Shown: positions 21,326 to 30,233 of the stretch, in pieces | Position numbering within the stretch: position 1 is the stretch's first letter | Layout: every line of letters starts with the position of its first letter | Source: Symbiodinium natans | Taxonomy: Eukaryota; Sar; Dinophyceae; Suessiales; Symbiodiniaceae | Length of the DNA: 64,000 nucleotides | Assembly (NCBI GenBank): GCA_905221605.1 | Contig: CAJNDS010002845.1 | Coordinates: 592,713 to 656,712 of the forward strand | Direction: 5' to 3' | Translations under genes and position numbers: made by a program | Notes under the pieces: generated by a model | Seen by the model: only the letters and a program-made list of their open reading frames with translations | What the model was told of the DNA's origin: nothing | Database searches by the model: none

Positions 21326-24300
21326 TGTTTTGTTAAGTTAGACATCTCTGTCTAACTTGTATGGCTTTGTCTCTCTATGTCACCCTCCATCTCTGTTCTA
21401 GTGCTTGAGTGACGATTACTGGACTAGACGAGTCTAGACGAGCACACAACTTTCATCATCACACCTTGGTTCCTAACCCGATGGCAAACATAGGTTGGAA
21501 GTAATAAGTGCGAGGGCTTCTTTTCTGTGCAGACCGAATTGACCGAATAGTCACGATGGACAGTAGAGTTGCGCACTCTCGACTAAACCAACGATACCTA
21601 ACTGTTTGATCTCCAACATGTCGCCAGGCAAAGCAGCACGGGGCAATGTTCCTGTTTGTCAAATCCGGGTTTGGGGGCGGTCGCCCTGCCTTTGACCTCC
21701 GCTTTTTCGAAGGCGGCACCGCCGACGGAGCGGCGTGGAAGATACTGGGGAGCCAGGCCCGAAGCCAACACTCTTCGCTTCTGAGCTGAGAAGTGAACTC
21801 AGGGCTTGCGGCTTGGGGCTCCAATCTTGCAATCTCCAGCAGAACCCCAGCAGGCTCCGAAAACCCCCGCTAAAAGGCGCCAAGGCCCAAGCTGCACTTC
21901 GACCCATGAAAACTTTTCTCTTCGATTGACCTCTGGCCCGCAGAATCCCATAGCAATCCTTGTCACCTTGAGTTCCCATGCAGAAAAGGAGCCCGCTGAA
22001 GCTGATGCTGCCGCACCGCCGAGCTTACAAAAGCAGCCTGCTGAACTCTGGCAGCTCTTAGCTCTGAAGTGTGCGGGCCGTGAGGTGCATCTCTGCAAGG
22101 GTCGAAGCAGCTTTTTTGAGCCGGGCATTGCTGCTGTCAGTCGCGCCTGCAAGCCTTTGAGACCTTTGCGTGCGTCCCCTATTGTTGAGATGCAAGGTGG
22201 TGCAGAAGGGTTCCGTATTCCAGGGTTTGTGGTGTGGCTGACCGTGTGCACGGGCTGACATCGCTGCAGACCCTGGAACAGTAAAGACAGGAGAGCTCTT
22301 GTGATTGGGTTGGGATTTCACCTCTCTCTGGACCCTCGGTTCTTGGCTTGGAATTCCCCTTTTCCTTGCAGGGTATTCCTACGCAGTTCATGCATACTGG
22401 GGTCCCCTAGCCGGCTGTGCCCAACCGACTTGTCGCCAGGCTGTGCGCAGATGCCGCAGAGAGCGAGGACTTTCAAAGGCACCACAATGAAGAGATCATG
22501 CCGTTGAGAGAGGTGTTGCCCTATGGTGTTCATCATTCAGCAGCTCTGTTGGATCCGTGGGTGTGTTGAGCAAGGGTGTTGGGGCGAGTTAAGAGGCGAC
22601 TCTGATGCCTGAGACTCTTGTTGTTTTTGGGGTGGTCTGCTGCGCGCTGGCTTTAGAAATGCTGGGGATCACAGCCACTTAGTCCACCTGACATGCTTGC
22701 TCAATGCATGCATGTTAGTGATATAGGGAGCACGGTATCCAAGACTGAAGGTACCGTGACGACTCCAACTTCGGTCTTCTAGACTCTCGGCGGCCATGGG
22801 TCGTTGTTATGAGGTGCTTGCCGCGAGGTGCTGAGCCAGCATATGCCATTGCTTTGACAGGTGATGCTTGATGGATCAGAGATGTAGTGGCTTGGGCTGT
22901 TGGGGCCCCTGAAGGCTAGGTGGCCAACTGGAGCCTGAAGCCGAAAGTCAGGTTGGCGCATCGCTGCATCGAAGTCAGCTCAGGATTGGCAGAGCTGGGC
23001 CTCAACGCAGGGCGAGGCGATGAAAGAGTGGATGAAGGCGCAGCGTAGAGAGTTGTCTGAGTTGTGTGCAGGTGATTCGCGCGGTTAGGGCTCTGTAAAA
23101 AAGGGGACTCACACAAATGTGGCGGAGGCCTGCTTTCAACTAAGTCGTGCCATACTAAGTATCTACCTCGGTGTCAAGGCTGCCGTAAATAGCTGGTATC
23201 CGTTTTAAGCTACACGGGATGCGCCAGACGTGCGGTATTCGGAAATTGCAGGCGTGCAGGACGTGCAGGAACAGGGTGGGGGGCTGCGTTGCGGGAGATT
23301 CCAGACAAACCATTACGGGACAACTGAGTAGCATAGGCACAGAATGCAGCAATATGCCTGATTCGAGCCAAGCCGTGCCAGGAGCGAAGCGATCTCCTGC
23401 TGCAGCTGTGTGCTGCCTGTGCGGAGCATGCTAAGGATGAGCCTGAAAAGCGAGCGGTGCTCCGGTTTTCAGGAGGAGGGTTGTAAGTTGAGAGCGGAGA
23501 GACGTGCTCGGCCATCGGGAAGATTGATGTAGAGTAAGGCACATCCGCAGTTTAAATTGGCTTAGATCGATACGTGTTTTCAGCGCTTATAATGGAGGCT
23601 CTTTACTCGCAGGGAAGGCCCCGCAGCACCCTTCTCGAAAGTGTACAACCACTCTTCACAGACTCTTGGCTGTTTAGATTCCCGCATATTCCCACCCAAG
23701 CCTCCGCAGCAAAGAAGCACGGCGCCCCCAGGTGGACCAGCCTTTTGCCGACCTGGGCACAGGCAGTCTCCTGACATCTCCTGGCAGACATGCCCTTCAC
23801 ACGGGGAACCCCCCAAATTCTTGCTTGGGGCACACAAGGGGGTCGATAAGTCGAGATTCTCCGCGTTTTGCGCATGTCGCAGATCTTCTTGCCACGGCTG
23901 CTTGCGAGAGCACTGGCGCGGCCCTCAGTCAGGTTCAGCGCGCATCGTGTTTAGTTCCAGTTGGGCTCAGGACAAGAAACACATAGGACCAACGAAGATA
24001 GCGAACATGAGATTCCGAAAGCCCGAAACCTGAATGTCAGTGGGGGCTGCGGCGAGCTCGAAGCCAAACATGTGAAACCTTTTCCGATTCCTCCGCCCTG
24101 TGTGCAAGAGCAAGCTGAGCAAACCCACCCAGCTTTTCGATTTGAAAGCGGGAAGACAGGTCATGCCAGGGAGCTGGTGCGGTTGCTGGGCGAGAGGCTT
24201 TCAATCAGGCAGGGGGGCTTCAAGAGGGTCCAAAAAACTCTGGTGTGAGGGGCTTCCTGGATCGATTCCGCTGCCAAGTGCTGTGGGGGCCTGGGGTGTG

Positions 24301-24703
24301 TTGAAGGGTTGGGATAGAGGCTGGGATGCGGATCCCTCCAGAGGGCACCTGCAAGCTTGGCAAGTCAGGCAGCTTGGGGGGTGGATAGGGTTTGCAAGCA
24401 TGTGACATCAGCCGCACCGTCTTTTTGCTCCGCCGGCATGGACAAGCATTGGCTTCTAGCGCAGAGCTAGCGCAGAGCTGAAGTATCTAAGCCATGCTAA
24501 GCCCAGCCATTGTAAGCAGCCTCTTTCAACCCTAGGGTTCTTGGTCGTGCATTGAGCTCCGATGAGTTCGGGTATGGAAGCGAGTAGGCGTAGGGAGTGG
24601 GACCCATAACCCCTGCAAAACCCGTATGAGGGTACCCCCTTTGACCCACTTCCGAGTCAGCGAATTCCAGGGATAATATCTATTTTCAGCAGTCTGCTCC
24701 GCA

Positions 24704-24821
24704 ATGATGATGGGCACCTCACTTCGCCTGCTTTTGGCTTTCACGTGGCTGGCTGCTGGGAACCCTCTGGAGCCTACCGACCTGATGACGGCGACGCTTG
24801 GACTTGCAGCCCTGAGCCCTG
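24704..24821 (+). CDS. First exon with signal peptide
   Basis: Three consecutive ATG codons follow a CTATTTTCAG acceptor, a fitting trans-splice site for a leader. The frame reads MMMGTSLRLLLAFTWLAAGN then PLEPTDLMTATLGLAALSP. It has a short polar start, a hydrophobic core and small residues before Asn, so a secretory signal peptide is likely. The exon ends at CCCTG|GTAGGT. It is the nearest plausible start for the FkbM gene, but could belong to a separate short gene. Confidence 0.5.
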
Positions 24822-27800
24822 GTAGGTGTATCGTCAGCTTCTTTAAAAGCTTGGAACCAGGCAGCTGCGCAGCTGCATGAACTGGGCAGTCAGTCAGGTC
24901 GCTCAGGCAAATTTCGGCTGTTGCTTTCTTTGGCATCGGCCCGGCCCTCAAGTTTTCACGAACCCCCCCTCCCCCCTACATTCGAGGTGGCACACTGCAG
25001 GCTACTAAAGTAACAGCTTGTGCAGCCCAACCCAAAGTCTCCTGGTTGCACGGATCGGGATTTTTTCGCCCGAATCCTAGGAAGGTTTGGTTGGACAAGC
25101 ACGTCTTCAATGGCACCTTGGGCTCATCGAAGTCCCCCAATGGCCATCGGGTGTTTCTGATGCAGGCACGAGTGAGTGAGTGAGTGAGTACCTTAATCCC
25201 GACAAGTGAAGCCCAAGGATAAAGGGGGATTCAGACCGCATGCTACTGGGAGGGGACGAGTACGTACAGTAGTGCAGACGGGTGTTGGTACTCTTGGACC
25301 GTCCACTTCTGAAAGAAGCCGCGGCGTTGATACAGCATGGAGGATGTTGCATCGCATCATGCAATCGCAGTTTGAGCTCGTGCGGCTTCTTGCGGTGCAG
25401 GAGTCGAAGGCCCGGGAGCAGGGGATTGCTTGGCCCCTGAAGCTTGGCTGCAGGGAAGGGGTTTTTGTTCAGCGTTTTTCCAGGGTGCATCGTTCCTTGT
25501 TCGAGTGGTGGCTATGTGGTGACTGCTCTGTGGGTTGTGGACATAGACTCTCAAGCCGTGCCACGCGCTTTCGCAACGAGCTCTAATTTTGCTACACAGT
25601 CATAGACGCAGCTTTATCGTCCATGCACACAGTGGGAAGAAACCTTCATTTTGCACCCTTTGCTGAGGAACTGGCCTACGATTTGTTTCCTGGGCCTTGG
25701 ACCGGCTTCCATCGAGCTGTTTGTCTCCATGGCGCCTCTCTGGAAGATTGGAGCTGTAGCTTTGAGTTCGGCCTTCTCAGTGTAATGCGTGTGCTCCGGG
25801 AAGCACAGCTCCCTATGCCTGACTCATCCTGACTCCCTGTCCTGCCTGCTTTCTGCTTCTCCCGCATCTCCGACAGCCCCCGGGCATGACCGGTGGAAGC
25901 AAAGTCGGCGGTCTTCGTCGGCAGCTAATCCTCACATAACAGCACGGGATCCTTTTTGAGCAGGGCTGGCGGCCGCAAGTTGTAGTGAAGCATGTAGTAG
26001 TAGCGTGGCCATACAATGACCCAGCGGAACATGCCCTCGTTCGCACGGTAGGGTTGTGTCCTCTCCTCAAAACTCGCAGCGTGAAGAACGAAAGCTTGTA
26101 TGCATCGGGGTCATCAGTTTCGCTAAAGCTTCTGCGCGTCCGCTCTCCAACCCGGGCCCTGAGAACCACTACCCCGTCCTTGCTCATAGTCTCATGGTAT
26201 GTCGTGCCAGGCGCAGGTGTTTCCAGAACTGCAGTTCGTCCTCCTGGATGTGGAGGACCCTTTGTACTTGCACCTGGTGGCCGCCGAGCTCGGCGTGGAG
26301 GCAGGAAACCACAGGTCGGCTTCGAGGCTTTCCTTCAAAGCCTTCAGAGCCTTCAAAGCCTTTCAGAGGCTTTCAGAGGCTTTGTTCAGAGTTGTGAGGG
26401 CGGAGAACTTCCTCCGGAGCATGCTTGCAGTGAGGTTTCGAAGGCAACTTCCGTGCCAGGTCAGCAGCCTGGATGTGGCGCAACTGGAGGACTTTGCTGA
26501 GAGCCGGGGCCGCAACCGCCGCAAGTGTGATGCGCTGCACTGGTCTTTGGACACGCGCATGTTCTCCTTCTACAGGCTCCTTGCCTTCATTGCCTTCATT
26601 TGAAAGGGCGGTTTGTGGGGAATCGCATCTTGACCAGCATCCTTGCTTTGTGGATGTCGGGGAGAGGAGCTCAGCTCGGGATTGTCGGGGATGTTATCCC
26701 TGAGAGGTATAGGGAGCTGTTTTACTCCCGACCCTACGTCCTGGCGCTCTACAACCTGCAAGGGTGCAATAGCCCCTGGAAGCTGGACGGGGCGCCTCAG
26801 TTTGGAATTGGTGAGAACTGTGGAGCGTATACGCACTACACTCACTACACACCTCCGTTAGATTCACAGGGCTGGGACATGCAGGAATGAAGGCACTTCT
26901 GGGAGGACCTTTGGACCAACCGTGCTAGTTTGTGGCCTGAGGTACCAACAGACAGGTACTACTGCGAGTATCAGTACCAGACATTCAAGGCGACGATCTG
27001 TGGGAAGGTAGATGTGGACCAGTTCGTGGAGATCAATGGTCAAGAGCTGTACTTTCCGACAGTGGCCTCGGGTTGTGGCCAAAATCTTTGTTTCTGCCAC
27101 GCGCATTCCGATGCCTTCTACGACTTCAACCTGGAGTTTTTGTGTAAGGAAGGAGAGGAGAAGCACTTTGCAGCTCAGTGGAACCAGGACTTCTTCTTGA
27201 TACAGAATGTGCTTCTTGGAAGAAATTCTTGAGAAATATTTTGAATCTAAGTCGCGAAAAGAGCACGGGTCAAGACAACACAATGTTGTTTGTCCTGGAG
27301 AGATCAGAAGCAGCCAAGTTTCGGGGAGGAGACGAGGGACCGGGGCTTGTACGTGGATGTGGGCTCCTCCCATCCGTTTCATCTGTCCAACACAGCCTTC
27401 ATGGACAGCTGTATGGGATGGCGTGGGCTTTGCTTGGAACCCAACCCAAGGTTGAAGCACATGACGCTGGGGGCAGTTCAGTTCTGATTTCTATTTGGGA
27501 AAGCCAGGGCAACACTGACGTAGCAAATGGAACCGCAACGAGCACTGAGGGGAGGTGACCAGAAAGAAACTAACTCACAGCACAGTTCCAGTTCGCGGTG
27601 CCTCAAACTCTCCCATTCCTCTCAAGGATCCAGGGCCTGCGCAGCTGCAAGGTAGTGGACGCCTGCGCCTGGGCCAACCAGACCTCCATGAAGTTCGCGA
27701 GCCTTGGCCAAGCCTTGGCCCAGATTGCAAGCAGGCAAGCTTCCGGCAGCCGGAAGCATCCTGTGCCCGACAAAGAATAGACTGCAGGAGCTCAAAAGCA

Positions 27801-29067
27801 CTCCAAGCCACCGCTATGAGCTGCGAAAAAAAGGCACCCTCCCAAACCAAACTAGAAGCCTCTCCTCCTCGGTTACACGGCGCCCTGAAGCCCCGAAAGA
27901 CTCCCCAGGAATGGGCTCGAGCTCGCTGCTCGGACCGACAAGTCCGAGCTGAAGCCCAGCCGGCCGGGCGAGATCCCCCAGGCCCCCCCTTCTTAACAGG
28001 GGATCAGAAGGGCTCTGCTTGGGAGCGGATGCAGGGTGCCATATGGTTGTTGGATGTTGTTGGTGAGCTGTTCTTCCACAGTAACGGTCATTGACAGTGT
28101 TGAGAGGAGGGTCCATGCTCGAGGGCGTCTTGAACTTTGAATCTGAGCACTTCTGCCAGTTGCCCCAGTTGGCCTCACGGCAGGACCTGTGGCCCTCGGA
28201 GACCTTTTTCGAGGCGCGCTGCGCCCCGCTCCATCAGCTGCTCATGGAGGGCATGTCTCAACTCCTGGATGCGGGAGAGCTGCAGGAGTGAAGGGGTTTA
28301 GGGCTGAGGGGGGGGTGTGCAGTTTTGAAACCTTTTTCTTTTGCAAAGACCGTTCCTAGTTCCAAGTCCTGCGTGGCCTCGCCCAGCCCTCGCCCACCCT
28401 CGCGAAGCTTCTGAAGCCCTGGAGAGGAGGTGCTTCGGAACAGGCGCAAGCCACGGATCGATCTGATCTCCGTAGATGCAGAAGGTGCCGAGCTGGAGAT
28501 CTTCAAGGACTTCCCGTTCCAGTCATGGGACATCCGCTGCATCATTGTGGAGACCAGTCGGAGAACATCGATGGCCTTGGATAGCCTATTCCTGCCCCAG
28601 GGCTTCGTCAAGGTGGCGGTTCTGGGCAAGGATGCCATTTACCTGAGTCTGTCCCAGCTGAAGACCTACCCGATCAGTGGGCAGCTCCTTCTTCCCAAGG
28701 CCATCTTCTGGAACGAGCCCGGATCGGACTCGGAGTTTACCGACTACGTGCGCTTCCAGCGCTTCTTCGGATTGGATGGCGACTTGGACGAGGACGTGGG
28801 CGACCAGCGGTTCCTGAGCTGGACAATGAAAAACCCACCTCCCCCAGCTACCCCCTTTCCTACTCCTGAGCCTTGACAAGTAAAGTAGACACCACTCCGA
28901 GAGGGAACTCATGTCCGCCACCCTGAGTCTTGACCTCAAGGCTCCTCAACGAGACAGAGCTGGAGCGCCAAGCTGTGCGCCAAGAGGCCAAGAACCAGCG
29001 CTCCCAGCAGGATGGGACTCACCCGAACAATTTTCTTACTGCTGAGCAATCAGATTTGGGGCCTTGA
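24704..29067 (+). CDS. FkbM-family methyltransferase gene, multi-exon, probably secretory
   Basis: FkbM-family proteins (Pfam Methyltransf_21) are S-adenosylmethionine-dependent methyltransferases, often acting on sugar or polyketide hydroxyls. Visible landmarks, in order: a signal-peptide exon (24704), poorly known N-terminal exons (25336-27205), SAM motif I as YVDVGSSHPF with a following CLEPNP acid loop (27320-27450), VVDACAWANQ (27627), and the diagnostic RIDLISVDAEGAELEIF (28427). Exons at 27450/27627 and 28285/28427 join in perfect phase; the second intron is GA-AG. A C-terminal exon ends at TGA 29065. Assigning the signal-peptide exon to this gene is inference, since intervening exons are not all phased. 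Substrate unknown. The long - strand frame at 26864-27460 is a shadow. Confidence 0.65.
25336..25400 (+). CDS. Helical exon upstream of the FkbM core
   Basis: After GATACAG the frame gives WRMLHRIMQSQFELVRLLAV then Gln, an amphipathic helix. It ends near GTGCAG|GAG, a possible GA donor, or slightly later. Its place in the FkbM gene is inferred from position only. Confidence 0.4.
26217..26314 (+). CDS. FkbM gene, N-terminal exon
   Basis: After GGCGCAG the frame reads VFPELQFVLLDVEDPLYLHL then VAAELGVEAGNH, ending at CCACAG|GTCGGC. Third positions favour G/C. The region upstream of the methyltransferase core has no family I recognise. Confidence 0.5.
26315..26378. repeat. GCTTTCAGAG-type short repeat in intron
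   Basis: Degenerate 9-10 bp units (CCTTCAAAG, CTTTCAGAGG) fill this short intron and run up to the next acceptor. Confidence 0.5.
26379..26590 (+). CDS. FkbM gene, N-terminal exon
   Basis: The frame reads ALFRVVRAENFLRSMLAVRF and then VSSLDVAQLEDFAESRGRNR, then CDALHWSLDTRMFSFYR. It may be two exons divided at CGTGCCAG|GTCAGC. The 3' limit before the TGA at 26599 is not fixed. Confidence 0.45.
26615..26810 (+). CDS. FkbM gene, N-terminal exon
   Basis: The open frame runs through NRILTSILALWMSGRGAQLG, then PERYRELFYSRPYVLALYNL and SPWKLDGAPQFGI, and ends at AATTG|GTGAGA, a consensus donor. Function of this segment unknown; it is presumably part of the lineage-specific N-terminal region. Confidence 0.5.
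26893..27205 (+). CDS. FkbM gene, exon before the SAM-binding motif
   Basis: The frame HFWEDLWTNRASLWPEVPTD runs on through VDVDQFVEINGQELYFPTVA and a Cys/His-containing stretch (GCGQNLCFCHAHSDAFYDF) to NQDFFLIQNVL. The last phrase is the kind of segment that leads into the YVDVGS motif of the family. The exon end near 27205 is estimated because the frame runs into a stop 25 bases later. Confidence 0.6.
27320..27450 (+). CDS. FkbM gene, SAM motif I exon
   Basis: RDRGLYVDVGSSHPFHLSNT carries the Asp-x-Gly-x-x methyltransferase motif I, and GWRGLCLEPNP carries the acidic loop expected to bind the SAM ribose. The exon ends CCAAG|GTTGAA two bases into an Arg codon, completed exactly by the next exon. 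Confidence 0.7.
27627..27700 (+). CDS. FkbM gene, core exon
   Basis: After CTCTCAAG it completes the Arg codon and reads IQGLRSCKVVDACAWANQTS then MKFA. The joined phrase EPNPRIQGLRSCKVVDAC matches the spacing of the family core. The donor near 27700 is not fixed. Confidence 0.65.
28100..28285 (+). CDS. FkbM gene, core exon
   Basis: The frame reads GGSMLEGVLNFESEHFCQLP and later FFEARCAPLHQLL, then LLDAGELQ, just before the VDAEG exon, where family members carry the TLD-x-L segment. It ends in phase 0 at CTGCAG|GAGTGA, a GA donor with an in-frame TGA two codons on. Confidence 0.6.
28427..28815 (+). CDS. FkbM gene, catalytic-core exon
   Basis: After CTGGAGAG it opens in phase 0 as EVLRNRRKP and then RIDLISVDAEGAELEIF, the hallmark D-x-EG-x-E segment of FkbM proteins, followed by IRCIIVETSR. 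The rest, to the acidic DLDEDVGDQRF, is typical of dinoflagellate members by its look only. The 3' end is placed at TTCCT|GAGCTG because that restores phase with the exon at 28941. Confidence 0.7.
28941..29067 (+). CDS. FkbM gene, terminal exon
   Basis: After GACCTCAAG the frame reads LLNETELERQAVRQEAKNQR then SQQDGTHPNNFLTAEQSDLG, ending in TGA. The Glu/Gln/Arg-rich stretch is probably a short coiled coil. It may alternatively belong to an alternative transcript. Confidence 0.5.
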
Positions 29068-29166
29068 AGCTTGAAGTCTTAGAGCTGAAGGTCCCAAGGC
29101 CTTCATATTCTGCTGTTGAGACTTCGTTCAATCATTCAATCGGTTGGGGACTTGCGCAAGGCGGCT

Positions 29167-29359
29167 TTGAACGGAATTTGGAGAGAGCCACGGTCCAGAA
29201 AGTCTTCGGAATCTGAAGCCAGAAGCTTCCTCCAGGCTTTTTACATTTCAGGGGCTGAGGAGCCACCCACCCCTGGGAAAATTGTTGGGATCACGTGTTG
29301 AAGGAATTCGGATGAAGCCCGGGTCCAGACATTCTTGCGAATCTGGCAAGCGAAAGCTT
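29167..29359. repeat. Diverged direct repeat, about 62 bp, two copies
   Basis: Copies at 29167-29228 and 29298-29359 both begin TTGAA-GGAATT and end GAAGCTT or AAAGCTT, with roughly three quarters of the bases shared by eye. They flank a 69-bp spacer. Origin unknown. Confidence 0.45.
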
Positions 29360-29978
29360 AGGTTTTTGGTGCTCAGGGGCCTTTTGCTGATTTTTGCTGT
29401 TTGGTTTCTTGCCTCGAAACTTCGCATGTTTCCGGGCAACTCCAAGCAATGGGGGTCGCAGAAAGATGGTGGGAAACTTCGCACGGCAGCAGGCCTCCAT
29501 ACTAAAGAAAGGTAGGCTTGGTGCTGCCCTGTGGGCGTGCTGAAAATCTGTCTTGTGTGGCTGAGGTTGCGATCTGGTCGTAAGCTTGGGCTTTCTTTTT
29601 GGTGTCTTCTTGGTGGACGCCTGAGCTACGCACAGAGTTCGATTCCCCTTGTAAAACCCCGACGTCATTCCTGCGATGTGGATTCGCCCCAGCTAACATT
29701 GGATGGGGAAAGGGATTCGGATTTGTGCCGGTTCCTCGTGCCAAGTGGTCAGGAGGCGCTGGAAGTGGTCCAGGGTGCCTACATTCGTGCCTGGGTATGG
29801 AAGCCATCGCATGCTTCTGAACTTTTGTTTTCCTGTACGGGCTACCCGTGCACACACAAACATATATAAATAGATAATAATTGATATACACGTGTCCATA
29901 CGTATGGGATGAGAGGGCTGAGTTCTGGGCCAGCTTCGCAGGACTTTCAGTCATCGAGTTGTTTGAGGGTGCGAAAGT

Positions 29979-30233
29979 ATGGGCAAGAATCGTCGTAGGA
30001 GCTTTGTCGCAGGTTCTGTCCTCACAGAGGAGCAGAAGCAGCTCGTCCAGGAAGAGGGCGTCAAGGAGATCCTGCACGATCCCCTGGTTCGGAAGGCTCT
30101 GATTCGCTTACACCAAGATCCGGACGTCTTCTGGAGCGAGCTGAAGACGAGCCCCCGGTTGAAGACGAGCATGAAGCAACTCTGTGACCTCGACTTGGTG
30201 GACCACGAGGCGTTGTGTACTGCGGTGCTGTAA
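29979..30233 (+). CDS. Small STI1-like helical protein or exon
   Basis: An 84-codon frame from ATG to TAA begins MGKNRRRSFVAGSVLTEEQ. It carries DPLVRKALIRLHQDPDVFW and SPRLKTSMKQLCDLDLV, the DP-x-V-x-x-AL ... DP ... P-x-L ... L-x-L-x-L pattern of STI1/DP domains found in Hsp70/Hsp90 co-chaperones. Third positions are mostly G/C. The basic first 12 residues could instead be intron, with the exon starting at TTTGTCGCAG|GTTCTG, which would make this the last exon of a longer gene. The domain call rests on pattern only. Chaperone or client unknown. Confidence 0.5.
   Translation: MGKNRRRSFVAGSVLTEEQKQLVQEEGVKEILHDPLVRKALIRLHQDPDVFWSELKTSPRLKTSMKQLCDLDLVDHEALCTAVL

Larger units (their letters stand above)
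19608..24703. other. No clear gene; simple repeats and weak frames
   Basis: It contains a poly-C plus 9-bp repeat (20853-20909) and a CATA/ATGT-rich stretch (21176-21325). A possible single ankyrin-like hairpin (TEAALHLSGLASAGE) lies near 20580, and the frame at 21990-22080 (AAPPSLQKQPAELWQLLALK) looks coding. Neither has defensible borders. The rest shows nothing I can name. Confidence 0.4.

Noticed and set aside
25813-26500. Long frames on both strands (124 codons on -, 171 on +) upstream of the FkbM exons
   Set aside because: Neither shows a domain, and the + frame passes out of phase with the exon at 26217; probably intron.
26864-27460. 198-codon - strand frame
   Set aside because: Antisense shadow of the FkbM exons, whose + frames carry the family motifs.
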